Below, piece after piece: positions 14,001 through 24,168 of a stretch of DNA of 64,000 nucleotides (the first letter of the stretch is position 1; each line of letters starts with the position of its first letter). The DNA lies in contig JAVLUZ010000154.1 of the NCBI GenBank assembly GCA_036768485.1, positions 37,586,042-37,650,041 of the forward strand, read 5' to 3'. The notes beneath the pieces are model-generated. The model saw only the letters and a list, made by a program, of their open reading frames with translations. It had not been told where the DNA came from and searched no databases. Source of the DNA: Mermis nigrescens (Eukaryota > Nematoda > Enoplea > Mermithida > Mermithidae). The position numbers and the translations under genes were made by a program.

Positions 14001-17000
14001 TAAGAATCGTCTTAAAACGGCGCGAAGCGCCGAAAAATTTGACATTTTTACTTTTGAAATACAATTTCTGCCATTATAAAGATATATAGAACACACAATT
14101 ACTCATTTCGGCGCGAAGCGCCGAAATTCTCCCGAATTTTAGACCTTTTTTGCAATTTTTGTCTTCCCAAAAATCTTTGTACATGTACAAAGACGGTCCC
14201 GAAAAAGTCTTTTGTACATCGGATAAAATCTTTGCCGAGTACAAAAAAAACCGTGCAATGGATAGAGAATGCCGGAAAACGTCGAAAAATGTGGTTTTTG
14301 TGAGCTAGCCAATCGAATTTCTTGAGATATAAATCTATTTATGTTGGGTCCTCCCCCACCATACCTTGGCTGAATTCTGGATACAGGCCTGGCCACGTAC
14401 ACCTAGATATTTACAGTTAAAGAATCATTAAGTAAATTTGAAAAAAATAAATTTTTTGGAATAAAACAAATAAATATCGAAAAATAACCACACTAACAAA
14501 ACTAACCCGTTTCTGATAAAACACCAAACTCGACTTTCATGTCGATTAGAGAACAACCCAATGTTGACCAAGCCTTCTCCAAAACCTCAAAAATGACTAC
14601 AGTACTCTTAGCCATCATCTCGATTTGTTGTCGGTCGATGAGCAGTCCGGCTATCGTCATATGCGACGAAATAAGCATCTCTTCGCTCCACTGTGGATCT
14701 CCAGCAGCGTCGTCCTATTTTAATTATATGCATGTGCTTACACAAATACACATTTATTTATTTACGTACCAGTAGTGACGTAGCTGTGGGGGAGATAGGG
14801 TGGGGACTCGTCAAGTAGTCCCAAAAAATTTTGGAAGTACGAGTATTTTTTACAAAGGTCACCAAAAAGAAAACGTTGAAAATTCTCAAAGCGCATTGAA
14901 AGATCGTCTGAATAGATTTTAGCACACTTTTGAATTAATAAGCCGACAATTTTGGCCCAAAACAAAACCCAAAACAAAAGCCTTAATCCGGTATTCCCGT
15001 TTCGGCTTGCTTTTCCTGCTGGCAGGCCTGTATCCAGGGGGCATAGGGAGGCACATGCCTCCCCCTCCACTGAGGTGAAATATGAGAATGATTTTTTCCT
15101 TTACTCCCCCTTCATACATTCCCATAGGGGGGGTGAGGGGGGCATTACCCCCACCTCAGGGTCCGAGACTTGAATCACTGTCGGACGATTTTGAGCTATC
15201 AAACATTTTCTGCATGATTTTTGGGTATAAAAGCAGCGAAGAAACTAAAATTTTTTCGGCGCTTCGCGCCGACTAATACATTTCTATTTTGTTTACCCAT
15301 AAAATACCTAGAATGAACTTAAAATGATCTGAAAAGTCTAAATTTTTGATGAATTCTTATATTTCTTACTTAAAAAAGCAACGAAACTAGTCATAATGGT
15401 ACAAAAAGTAGTTAAAAATGCAGTTTTTTCACATTAAAACATGCTATACAGAACGTTTTAGCCATTTTTCATATTTGAACTGCAAAAACGGCTAGACTCT
15501 TAAATTAGTGGCCTAAATTTTGGGATTTCACCCCCTGAACTTTCGACCTTGGGAAACTATGTCCCCCTTGCCTTTTAGCCAAAAATCGCAAGAAATGTTC
15601 AGAATCTCACAAATATAATTGGAGTTTATTTAGTCCCAAGCGCACAGTTTAAACACTCCAGTTTTAGTCTTTATACAACCTAAAGCGTATTTTGCATCTG
15701 TCTCATTGTTTGCACAGGTTTTATGCAGAAAATGAGATTTGTTCAAGAGGGTGTCCATTGGATTCTCACCATATTTAAGGCATCTGGGTAGCAAAATTTA
15801 CAAAATTTACTCCTTTGGTTCCCCTCATACCTGAGGAATGGATTTGGGTTCTATGGATACCGAACCCTCTTTGTGAGAGGTTGATTGGTTGGTCGATAGC
15901 TAGGTTGTTTGACCCTGCTTTACATAAGAAAGAAGGCCCCAAAAGCCATTACATATGGAAAATTTGCTAATGCTCGTGTCACAAAAAATTTTGACATATG
16001 GCTTAATTAGGTTTTCAGATTAAACACCCAGAGTTAGTTGTTGGTCGGTTGATTGGCCAGCTAGTTGGTTGATTGGTCAGCCTCTTGGTTGGCTGGTTGA
16101 TTGCTTTTGCTTGATTTTCATTACCTCTCAATCTTTCCATATCTTTCTTTTCACTTTTATTCCAATTTAAACCTTAATTTTCTATGGCCACCGGTCGGTC
16201 AAAAATTCTATGGGTACCGGGTGGCCATAGGGTAGTCAAGGTAGACGTTATTCACCACCTATGGTTCCCAAATGTTTTGAAAAATTTTAGTCGTGTCACC
16301 CAACCTCCCCTCCCACCGGAACAAAATCCTGAATACGGGCCTGCGCTGGTATCAACTTGAATGCATAATACTAAGCCTAAGCGTAAACTAAAATTAGTGA
16401 CAAAAATGGCAAGTCTCCTCGAACTCTCTAGAGCCGGGAAATCAATAGCGGATTAAGGCTGTAGTAGGATATTTAGATTGGTGCTTGCGTCTATTTATTT
16501 AAATACATCATATTTTTTATTCAATTCAAATAAAATTCAATTTTTTAAAAGTTTTTTATTGCGTAGATTTCGCTATGTAAAGCTAAGAAACGCCATTATT
16601 TTTGCCCATCTACGAGTAGTTGTTGAGATACTCGACCTAAAGATTTTCGCCCCCTCAAAATTCAAAAGGCCATCTAAGCCACTGCGTAACAGCTGATACA
16701 AGTAAAATTATGGGTCATTCATTTTAGGAGGACTACCTAAATCTATTGGCCAGAGTTCTGCGAAAAACTACGAAAAAACCTGTTTTTTAAATTTAAAAAC
16801 AGGTTTATTATTTTAGTCTTCAAAGAAGAAAATATGTCCCTCCTCTGCTTTTAGAATGCAGCCATTCTTGCAAGTTTTTTGAAAATTGAATTTATTACGT
16901 ACACCGGAGAGACAAGACAATCTGGCTAAAGATGAACAGAAATTCGATTTCAACATTGCAAATTGTTACAGTGATTCATTATGTCCACGTTTTACCCGAG

Positions 17001-20000
17001 CGTATGCGAATTAGCTGCTGATCTAATATTTTGATACCTAATAAACTTTTTTTCTGATTCACAAATCACACATTTATGTATGTATTTGTGAAACCAAGGT
17101 CTATCACCAATATAAATTACCCTTTATTAGCGCGACGCATAAGAAACTGTCATGTGCAGGTAAAATTAGTGAGATTTGTTTTATTTATTTCATATGCTAT
17201 TTAGTTATTTTATTTAGTATAAGTCGGCTTTGAATCATAGATGAATCGGTCAGGGTGGCCATGGAGAAATGTAAAGAGGGACAAATCTCTTGTAATGAAT
17301 TGGGTTTATAAGACACTCTAATGTCAAAATTGCCTAAACACTCCATTGTAGACTCAAATCATCTAACAGTACCTAATTTGGCGTTTCAACTCTACAGCTG
17401 GATCTCTTTTTTCTCTATTACCATTCAGTAATGTACTAAATCCTATTTTCTTTCTGAAATGCATACTATGTCACCTAATTCCTGACTTCATTTAACAAAA
17501 AATACATTAAATTGGCATATACATATAGATTCAGACAGAGAAAATACAAAATACGATGAGCAGTCATTAAATTAAGAATTTTGAATGAAAAACCCACTGT
17601 AGAAACTCGAACGAGATTGAGCATTGCTAACTATGGATGAGGACTGCTAATGAAAGCCATTAAATGTAACTTAAAACTTACTACAAAAATCTGCGAAAAT
17701 TCGAAAAAAGTCGAAAATTTTGGGATATCGAATTTTTTAATTATCTTTTTCGTTAAAACATCCAAATAATGAAATTGTTCGCTGCATTAATATAAGTGAT
17801 TTCAGTTCCGAAGATACCTTTACACATTTTTATAAGCACTAACATTCACTGACCTTATAGAACATTTCCAATTTAGGCGGACAAAATCTGTATCCTTCTG
17901 GGACGCCCTGATTACGCTTAAGAAAAGATCCAGTGGCTATACGTCTGGCCACCCACTCTATGGGAATCATCTGACATTTGCGCGCCAAAAATTCAGTATC
18001 GCTCAACTGTCTAACGAAATGCGAAGGAAAGCCTGAATAGAGACTGTATTTTCACTTTTCACGTATTCGAGCTGATATTATACTAGTCCAGGGCAACAAA
18101 TAAAAAGTAAAGAGAAACTATCGCACTTATAAATGCATTGACGAAGAGATGTCGACGCAGTGTTTTTTGTACAAGGTCTTTGTACATGTACAAAGATGGT
18201 CCCCAAAAGTCTTTTTACATTTAGTACACACAAATTTTTGGGTACTATAATATGATACAGTACCGATTTTAGTGTGGTAAAAACAAAGTTGTTCGATTTT
18301 TGGTAGTGTATTTTACCTAATCGCTGGGTCTCTAAGGGAAAAATCACTAGGAATCGTCTTAAAACGGGGCGAAGCGCCGAAAAATTTGACATTTTTCCTT
18401 TTAAAATGCAATTTCTGCCATTATAAAAATATATAGAACAAATAATTACTCATTTCGGCGCAAAGCGCCGAAAATTTTTGCAAATTTCAGACCTTTTTTG
18501 CAATTTTTGTCTTCCCGAAAATCTTTGTACATGTACAAAGACGGTCCCAAAAAGTCTTTGTACATCGGGAAAAATCTTTGCCGAGTACAAAAAAACACTG
18601 CGTCGACGTACTCATTTTGTTAATAAACCGCAAAAAGGCAAGTAGCTGACCGTCTGAATTTGGGGGACTTAAATTTTGAAGTCAGATAACCTTGTGATAG
18701 ATAAAAATAATGATGTTTTTGAGTGTTCATCAGTAAGCTATAATTTTTCGAGAAAAACTAATTTAAAAAAATTTATTTTGGTTTCATCGTCTTTAAAAAA
18801 TATGTAGTAAAAATGGCTACTCAAATGAGTTCTTTGCATTACATCCACGCTCAATCCGGTTAAAAAATTGTTTAACTTGTTTTATACTGAATTCCGGCAT
18901 ACTGTAAAGAAGAGCATTATGGTAAAAATAAATCTGTGTGGAGCATCAGAAAATTTGGACATATTCACCATATTAACACAGACTTGTACTCTTCGGGAGA
19001 GAAAAATTATGCAAAAACAATTAATTCGGCGCAGAGCGCTTAGAAATTTTGGGCCTATTAGCTCGAAAGTAAGCTAAAATCCATTCAGGCCGTCTTTCAA
19101 AAACGTTTCAAGCATTTTCAATCTAGTCCTTTCGTGAACCCTTGCGAAAAATACTCGTAATTTCAAACTCTGGGGGGGGGCTAGCTCCCCACCAACGTGT
19201 CTGATAAAATATAAGTATGTAGGTATACTGCTATACTGGAGTGAGAATCGCAGCTGTAGTACGTTATACTGTAAAAACACGTGCAATCTTATAAGTCTGA
19301 ATTGATCTAGAAAAATCTAAGCCGAACGCGAAAGTTATTGAACGAATCTTCTAAACTACCTTTTACTAAAAGTCCACAAATCCAACATAAAAAGGTAAAA
19401 GAATTTTCCGACGCTTTACGTCTTATCGATACATCTACATACATGTCTTCTCTGTTGTCAGAAAACCCAGAAATTGTCTAAAGAACAATAAAAAATGTCA
19501 AACAATCTAGTTTTTACCAAAAAAATGTATTACCTACTGGAGTATAGTAAAGTACACTGAAATCCTTATGTCAGAATGAACAAGATTTTTTAAGAATCGT
19601 CGACCTCGACCGAAATTTCTAGGGCTTAAAAATTTAACTACTTTCAATGAAAAATTTTTTATACTTCCTACGCACTTCCTCAACGTTTAGAACTCATTAG
19701 CAAATCATTTAGAGCACACTTGTGTCCACCTCGGTCAGAAAACGTAGCAACCAATTTAAATATATGCATATACAAAAAATTGCATGATAATTATTTAAAC
19801 GAAGTCGGCCAAAATCTAATAATTGATATCTGCCTTCGCAGTAAACACAGAATAAACATAGATTGTTGACATATACAAACAAAATTTTTTTTCTGCACGA
19901 TTACCCAGTCTGGAAAGTACTAAGAGAGCCTGTTGCATAAACGGTGAAGAGAATTGCTGGCAAGTTTGAGAAGCTGTAGTAAAAATGTTTTGTTCACTAA

Positions 20001-20957
20001 AACGTGCAAGTAAAGCAGGCAAGAATAAATATTCCGTGGGATGTTGTACGAACGTTTGAAAAGGAAAACATCTGACAAAAATTATTTTTCGTAAGAAAGC
20101 GTTTTTAAATCTAGTCTTCGCTAAATAGTATGAAGAAAAATTACGAGTAACTATTAAGATCATTTTGCATATGTAAGTCGTCTCACACTTCACATTCCAT
20201 TCAAACAAATCTCGTTAAAAAAGTAACTTCGGAATCGTAAACGCTTTCCCTTTTTGTGAGATAATCGGAGAACCAGAAATGTAAATCACGGAAGGTCTAG
20301 GGAATCAGACTCAAGAAAGTGCTTTTTTGAGTTTAGGTTTTTGTCAAACACATCATTTTTTGACGGTTCTGACGATGCACTTCCTTTATAGAAAATATAA
20401 ACAATTTCACAAAAAAAACTATTGAAATTACACGATAAATACTTAAAAATAACTAAAAAATTTGGATCTGAAAGATCAATAAAAACGCTTCAGACAACAT
20501 ATTCCCTTCCCGCTTTTCACGAAAAATGGAAATCCTGCTGAGGTCAATACATAGCTTCTTCGGAATAAAATTTCTTTCAAGAACTTAACCTGAAACCTTC
20601 AAGATATTCCAATCTATTCATGCACTGCACAATATAGTGTGCGCAGAAAAACTAACAATCCCCCTTTGTCGTAACTCACTACTATTATAATTACATCCAT
20701 TTTACAAAAGGTGCATAATTGTATTGCACATATGACAGATTTTGATAGCAAAAACGCTTACCGACATGCTTCAGATACTGAAACACTTTGCACGTAGTAA
20801 TGTTGCTGAGTTTGGCTTTTCCTTCTAATTCGTGTTGGCGCACAGCATTAAAAGCCGTAATTTTATTTTTACTTTCAATCAGAACGTAATGCGGCTGGTC
20901 GGGCACTTGATATAAAATTTTTGTTTTACCTTCAGACAGTTTTTCGCCTTTGCTCAT
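5053..20957 (-). CDS. PAICS: Bifunctional SAICAR synthetase / AIR carboxylase (PAICS), 8 coding exons
   Basis: Two steps of de novo purine synthesis in the cytosol: CO2 is added to AIR, then aspartate is joined to CAIR to give SAICAR. Joining 20957-20762, 18032-17854, 14714-14507, 11831-11662, 9268-9091, 7451-7296, 5295-5165 and 5094-5053 gives 1260 nt in frame, 419 residues plus stop, close to the animal length of about 425. Residues 1-251 are SAICAR synthetase (GKTK at 10-13, RRIATGS at 95-101, [10 protein letters not shown] at 200-209). Residues 260-419 are class II AIR carboxylase (GSPAD, SAHK 294-297, [10 protein letters not shown]). All junctions are canonical except the exon 5 donor (GC). 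The ATG lies 11 bases after a splice acceptor, so a 5' UTR exon lies upstream. The domain fusion is an animal trait. Nothing essential seems lost. Confidence 0.95.
5165..5295 (-). CDS. PAICS: PAICS coding exon 7
   Basis: Residues 363-406, including [20 protein letters not shown] and [11 protein letters not shown]. Acceptor ATATCCAG, donor GTGATT. An ORF continues past the donor into the intron, but family similarity stops exactly at the donor. Confidence 0.92.
5404..6010. mobile_element. hAT-like MITE, family E, in PAICS intron 6
   Basis: Inverted ends CAGGCACGTAGCT and AGCTACGTGCCTG (13 bp, perfect) flanked by CAAAGCAT / TGAAGCAT (6 of 8 alike). A second element (5446-5868) is inserted inside it, so the original element is about 176 bp. 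Confidence 0.8.
5446..5868. mobile_element. hAT-like MITE, family D (copy D1), nested in family E
   Basis: 423 bp from CATACATGATCTTGGG to GTGCAAGTATG, flanked by exact 8-bp duplications GTCTGGAC (5438-5445, 5869-5876). It carries one perfect GGCGCTTCGCGCC hairpin at 5653-5665. The flanks are the interior of the family E element. Confidence 0.85.
6582..6977. mobile_element. Family D MITE copy (D2)
   Basis: Same ends (CATGCATGATCTTAGGGG ... CATGCTGTGCATG) and the same interior as 5446-5868, with the hairpin at 6758-6770. No matching flanking duplication is left, so it is probably older. Confidence 0.65.
7296..7451 (-). CDS. PAICS: PAICS coding exon 6
   Basis: Codes from residue 311 to 362 plus one base: [20 protein letters not shown], then the stretch to WSSLRLPSG. 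Acceptor TGTTTTAG, donor GTATTA. The loop reads AGLSNG where I recall AGRSNG in vertebrates; it would be an R to L change if that memory is right. Confidence 0.92.
7703..8124. mobile_element. hAT-like MITE, family A (copy A1), in PAICS intron 5
   Basis: 422 bp with ends CAGTGTTTTTTGTA and GTACAAAAAAACACTG and an exact 8-bp TSD GTAACCAG (7695-7702, 8125-8132). The interior has GTACATGTACAAAG-type palindromes and a decayed hairpin AGCGCTTCGCGTC. It is in the opposite orientation to the copies at 13494, 18158 and 41588. Confidence 0.9.
8757..9002. mobile_element. Family C MITE (C2), in PAICS intron 5
   Basis: 246 bp from CATAGGTGGGCG to CGCCCAGGTATG with an exact 8-bp TSD GATAAAAT (8749-8756, 9003-9010). 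It lies 88 bp inside the unusual exon 5 donor. Confidence 0.88.
9091..9268 (-). CDS. PAICS: PAICS coding exon 5, with non-canonical donor
   Basis: Residues 252-310 plus one base. It begins [19 protein letters not shown], the first strand and phosphate loop of AIR carboxylase, and includes FASAHK. Acceptor TTTCTTAG is good. To join exon 6 in frame (AEYEG|DGVPTV) the exon must end at GAAG before GCGACT, a GC donor. No usable GT is present at the needed place. Confidence 0.9.
9520..10084. mobile_element. hAT-like MITE, family F (copy F1), in PAICS intron 4
   Basis: 565 bp from CAGTGGCGGATCTAGG to CCTAAATCCGCCCATG, flanked by CTGGTCAA / CTGGTCAC (7 of 8 alike). It carries a perfect GGCGCGAAGCGCC at 9760-9772. 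Confidence 0.85.
10093..11335. other. PAICS intron 4, no gene seen
   Basis: AT-rich intron sequence. The ORF at 10843-11178 shows no family features. A decayed family-A or -B-like piece (TCTTTGTACGAG, about 10336) is present. Confidence 0.5.
11336..11598. mobile_element. Family C MITE (C3), in PAICS intron 4
   Basis: Starts CATACCTTGGCGTGGGGG and ends CGCCCACCTACATATG; flanks AATGTACG / TATGTACG differ at one base. The core has the family C strings (GAGAAACGTTG, GGTGTTTGTTTCGCC). It lies 64 bp downstream of exon 4. Confidence 0.8.
11662..11831 (-). CDS. PAICS: PAICS coding exon 4
   Basis: Completes residue 195 and codes to residue 251, [20 protein letters not shown] onward, the end of the SAICAR synthetase domain and the start of the linker. 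Acceptor TTGATAG; donor GTAAAA after KLD. Confidence 0.93.
11832..13493. other. PAICS intron 3, left part, no gene seen
   Basis: AT-rich, no supported ORF. A G-rich element remnant lies near 12360-12600 and a piece with a perfect GGCGCTTCGCGCC at 13364-13376 follows a family-F-like end (CAGGGCCGTATCTAAG, about 13249). Confidence 0.5.
13494..14255. mobile_element. Family A MITE, dimeric form (A2), in PAICS intron 3
   Basis: 762 bp, CAGTG... to ...CCGTG, with an exact TSD CAATGGAT (13486-13493, 14256-14263). The interior is two related units of about 310 bp in tandem, each with TTTGTACA...TAGTGTGGT and a pair of hairpins (perfect at 13706, 14019, 14110; one-base variant at about 13798). Confidence 0.9.
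14507..14714 (-). CDS. PAICS: PAICS coding exon 3
   Basis: Residues 126-194 plus one base, from [16 protein letters not shown] to [15 protein letters not shown]. Acceptor AAATAG, donor GTTAGT. The DPQWSEE and DMKVEFG strings match the animal enzyme. Confidence 0.93.
15113..15561. mobile_element. Family I MITE nested in family H
   Basis: 449 bp from CATACATTCCCATAGGGG to CCTTGGGAAACTATG, flanked by exact TCCCCCTT duplications (15105-15112, 15562-15569). It holds a perfect hairpin at 15258-15270. Related pieces with TTACCCC...CAGGGTCC lie at 24515, 27000, 58200 and 61340. Confidence 0.82.
15881..16110. repeat. Degenerate (GGTT)n-type low-complexity repeat
   Basis: TTGGTTGGTCGAT-like words built on GGTTGGTT/GATTGG repeat irregularly inside the family H element. 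It is the same kind of repeat as the large tract at 34027-35335 on the other strand. Confidence 0.6.
16344..17853. other. PAICS intron 2, right part, no gene seen
   Basis: AT-rich, no supported coding sequence. CAGGGTGGCCATGG near 17252 resembles the left end of a hAT element; no right end was found. Confidence 0.5.
17854..18032 (-). CDS. PAICS: PAICS coding exon 2
   Basis: Residues 66-125, including [19 protein letters not shown], the conserved SAICAR synthetase core. It starts after TATTCAG and ends at a GTCAGT donor. No long ORF marks it because the flanking frames are closed; it was found by translating the minus strand. Confidence 0.93.
18158..18600. mobile_element. Family A MITE, monomeric form (A3), in PAICS intron 1
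   Basis: 443 bp with CAGTGTTTTTTGTAC / GTACAAAAAAACACTG ends and TSD TGTCGACG / CGTCGACG (7 of 8). It has one internal unit only, with two imperfect hairpins (GGGGCGAAGCGCC, GGCGCAAAGCGCC). It lies 126 bp upstream of exon 2. Confidence 0.88.
18601..20761. other. PAICS intron 1, no gene seen
   Basis: AT-rich intron sequence. The 130-residue ORF 19816-20208 shows no recognisable family. A G-rich element remnant lies near 19170. Confidence 0.5.
20762..20957 (-). CDS. PAICS: PAICS coding exon 1
   Basis: Codes residues 1-65 plus one base (begins [18 protein letters not shown]). The nucleotide-binding GKTK signature of SAICAR synthetases is residues 10-13. The donor is GTAAGC after CATGTCG. An AG acceptor at 20969-20970 precedes the ATG, so this exon starts at 20968 with 11 bases of 5' UTR. 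Confidence 0.93.
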
Positions 20958-20968
20958 GTCGATATTTT

Positions 20969-21336
20969 CTGGAAAAAAAATTTATATCAGCTCCTCACTT
21001 TTTATGATGTATAAAAGGGCTCAAATTCAATATAAATAGGAGGATCATGCATGCTTTTTTGGGACACTAACTTATCTAGATCTAACGGAGAGAAGGCATG
21101 AAAATCGTCATTTTCTTGGCTTGCAATCCCATTGCTTTTAATCCCATTGCTTTTAATTTGTACGCTTTATAAGTAATAAGAATAATTCGTTTTCCATTCG
21201 TCGTATTCAGCTCTTGAATAATATCGTTTCCCTAGGACCTTCTACATAGTTGGCAGGCACTTCTTTTCTTGAATAAACAATTTTTCACTATGCCTTAGTC
21301 TGATGTCAGCAATTTTGTTTTCAACTAAGCTCCACC
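20969..21336. other. Upstream of PAICS exon 1, no gene seen
   Basis: Should hold part of the intron leading to the unseen 5' UTR exon. A 13-bp word, AATCCCATTGCTT, is repeated in tandem near 21125-21160. No promoter element was identified. Confidence 0.4.
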
Positions 21337-22073
21337 ATACATGATCTTGGGTGATCGGAGGTTCTCAGCCCCCTTCCTCAGAAAGTTTTTCACCCCCTAG
21401 TAATTTTTTCATCCTCTTAGAATACGCGATTTTTTGCCATTCTAAACTTTTTTCGCTGAATGTCTGCTTAAAAGTGCCAAGATTTCGGTGCTTCGCGCCA
21501 CATAAATAGTCACTTTTTGACTGCAATCGAATTTTTCTGATATTTTTTTGAACTTTTTTATGTTTTTATGCGCTAGAAAGATTAGCATCGTCAGAAATGC
21601 TTAGAAATAATATTTTTGACACGTATCCACGGTTTTTAAGTCCAACAAACATTTTAAAACTTAAGCCCGCCCCCAGGAATCCCACTGTGCAGGTCTGGGC
21701 TCAACTGTATTAGACTTCAGTTAGACTGTTGACGTCAGATTGTCTGACGATTCATGATGGATGTCTCTTAAAAGTGACAAGATTTCGGTGCTTCGTGCCA
21801 CATAAATAGTCACTTTTTGACTACATTTTGTTAATTTAATCGAATTTTTCTAATATTTTTTCGAACTTTTTTATCTTTTTACGCGCTAGAAAGATTAGCA
21901 TCGTCAGAAATGCTTAGAAATAATATTTTTGACACGTATAAAACGCTTTTAAGTCCAACAAACATTTTAAAACTCAAGCCCACCCCCAGGATTCCCACTG
22001 TGCATGTCTGGGCTCAACTTGATTAGACTTCAGTTTGACTGTTGACGTCAGATTGTCTGACGATTCATGATGG
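21337..22073. repeat. Family D MITE remnant with internal tandem duplication
   Basis: Begins CATACATGATCTTGGG like 5446. A segment of about 300 bp (21466-21768) is repeated at 21769-22073: both copies share AAGATTTCGGTGCTTCG, the CATCGTCAGAAATGC region and a TTGACGTCAGATTGTCTGAC tail. Hairpins are decayed (GGTGCTTCGCGCC). Confidence 0.7.
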
Positions 22074-24160
22074 TGTCAGGCATTGACATAATCTATGCTG
22101 ACACTATGACAAATGCAACAAACTAAGTCTTAACCTAAATTAATAGCAGACTAGTAATTCAGGCCTACATCTAGTTATGTGCATTCATAATGATGCCAGC
22201 ATATAAACTAAGCCTGGGATTAATGAAATGCAATAAATGGAGCGAGCGAAGTAAGCGGTGGATTGCTTAGGCTTGGGTTATATCTGGCACCAATCTGAAT
22301 CCTTAAACAGTAATACGGAAGGAGCTAGAGACAAAAGAAAACACTGAATCAGTAGTTTAGAATGATGTATATGTCTTAATTACAGGTTGAAGACAGAGCC
22401 CTCCGCGGGGCGAGTTCGGCCCTCCGAAACTAAAAACGTGACGTAATTTGTGCAGGGCGGGCCTAAATTTTAGTGAGGTTCCTATTTTGGATATCCCGGG
22501 GCAGGCTTTCCAGCTGGGGCAAGACGTCAGTTTTTTTTTCCAGCAAGTCAGCATACTAATGTATGCTGACCCTATAAGTGTGCACTTAAAATTATTTACG
22601 GTACTTTTTTACATCAGTACTTATTCAAATAACTGTAAAAAGGGATCAATTTCAAATTTCTCACCGTATAATGGCTTTGAATTGAAAGCTTAAGATATTA
22701 AAAAACGGTTTGAAAAATATCAATTATGGGTACTGAATCAGTCAAATTCAATGACAATTATTAACGATAAATCATAAATGTGCAACTGTCTTCAGATTTT
22801 CAAAACTTCATGACTGATTTCCGGGGAGGTTAAGAACTGCGAGGTAATTTTAAAGTTTGAAATAGGATACCCAAATCTCTTTGGATCTAAGCTCACAATT
22901 AATGAATGATGTCAGTTTAAAAAAATAGAAATTTATTGTGATGCTACGTGCTCGTCATTTTATTTATGGTAAAGATAAATTTTTCCGCTGAAAAGCCAAA
23001 CAAAGTATAAACATTTCAGTTCAAAGCATGTATTTTTATGTTTAACATTATCATTTTTGTTCCAATTTCCACTTTAAAAGTTCATTAATTTTCAGTAAAA
23101 AATTGTTAATTTATCTATTGATTACGAGTATATACATTGCAGTTCGTGGATTTCAGACTCCCGATTCTACATTTTCTATTCCGAATTAGTCGTGTCTTCC
23201 AGCTGTACTAAGCCATAAAAATCATGCATGTACAAATTTTAAAAACCTTTGCTTGCCAAGATTGTGGCTGATGCGATTAAATATTTCTGACAGTACGAGC
23301 TTGATTTTCAAGAAATTCTTCAAAATTGTGAATTACGAAACAATATTTATATACGATTTTAGGGCAGGGCAACAAGAATCAGTGATCACAGCATCGAATC
23401 TCGCTTCCTTATTAAGCTTATCCTCCAATTAATTTTATGCATTCCGTCTCTTCAGAGTTAACAGATCATCGAATTTCATTTATAAGATCTGACAGAATAG
23501 GACGAAAAATTTATTCGTCATCCGATTTAGGCTATTTATTTCGAGATGAACTATAAAATTAATAAATAAATCATAACATTTAGCAATGATATAATAATAG
23601 TAATATTCAATAATAAATATTAATAGATTTATCAATAACTAATTTAAGAGTGAAGCGAATACGCTGAATTTAAATTAAGTTGGAGTCCAAATCTACATTT
23701 GAGCTATAGAAACAATTTAACGATCAAATTTTGCCAATTGAATTCGTCAGTATTCTGAAATATGCCATTTCTTTGTACTCATAAATTCCAAGATTGATTT
23801 TGAAAGAAAATCTTAGAGTTTTGCAATTAATTACAAATGTTGTAGCCCAGGCCCGGGTTGTGTTGTTCATGCCTTGTTCATGATTGTTCATTGTTCAATT
23901 GTTCATGCCCCGGCCCTGGGCTGACATGAACCCCGGCACCGGGGCTTGGGACATCTATAGTTCTTCTGCTTAAGCATAGGAGTTTTGTGGACGGGCCTAA
24001 AAATTTCAACTATGACGTCACGGGCCTGATCACATTCTTGATAAACGCAATCATATAGGAAACCATAATGGATCATTCTTGCAAAAATGTATGATTCCTT
24101 GTAACACCTAAAGTGAACAATCGCCACACTTTTTCATTTTAATTTTTGTCATATTCACGT
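22074..24160. other. Intergenic, no gene seen
   Basis: AT-rich. No ORF shows family features. A small inverted repeat lies at 23843-23923. Confidence 0.5.
23843..23923. repeat. Short inverted repeat with TTGTTCATG words
   Basis: AGCCCAGGCCCGGG and CCCCGGCCCTGGGCT form inverted ends around several direct TTGTTCAT words. It could be a deletion derivative of a hAT-like element. Confidence 0.5.
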
Positions 24161-24168
24161 GTTACCTA

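Larger units (their letters stand above)
15023..16343. mobile_element. Family H element in PAICS intron 2, interrupted
   Basis: Ends CAGGCCTGTATCCAGGGGG and TCCTGAATACGGGCCTG, flanks imprecise. Interior strings (GAAATATGAGAAT, TTTACTCCCCCTT, TTTAGTCCCAAGCGC) recur at 28087, 32340 and 55431. It is split by the insertion at 15113-15561. Confidence 0.65.

Noticed and set aside
13364..14122. Bacterial REP-like palindromes suggesting contamination
   Set aside because: The hairpins lie in TSD-bounded elements within introns of an animal gene.
14539..14775. Plus-strand ORF of 78 residues
   Set aside because: It is antisense to PAICS exon 3.
19816..20208. 130-residue minus-strand ORF in PAICS intron 1
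   Set aside because: AT-rich composition, no recognisable domain, and it falls between spliced PAICS exons on the same strand.
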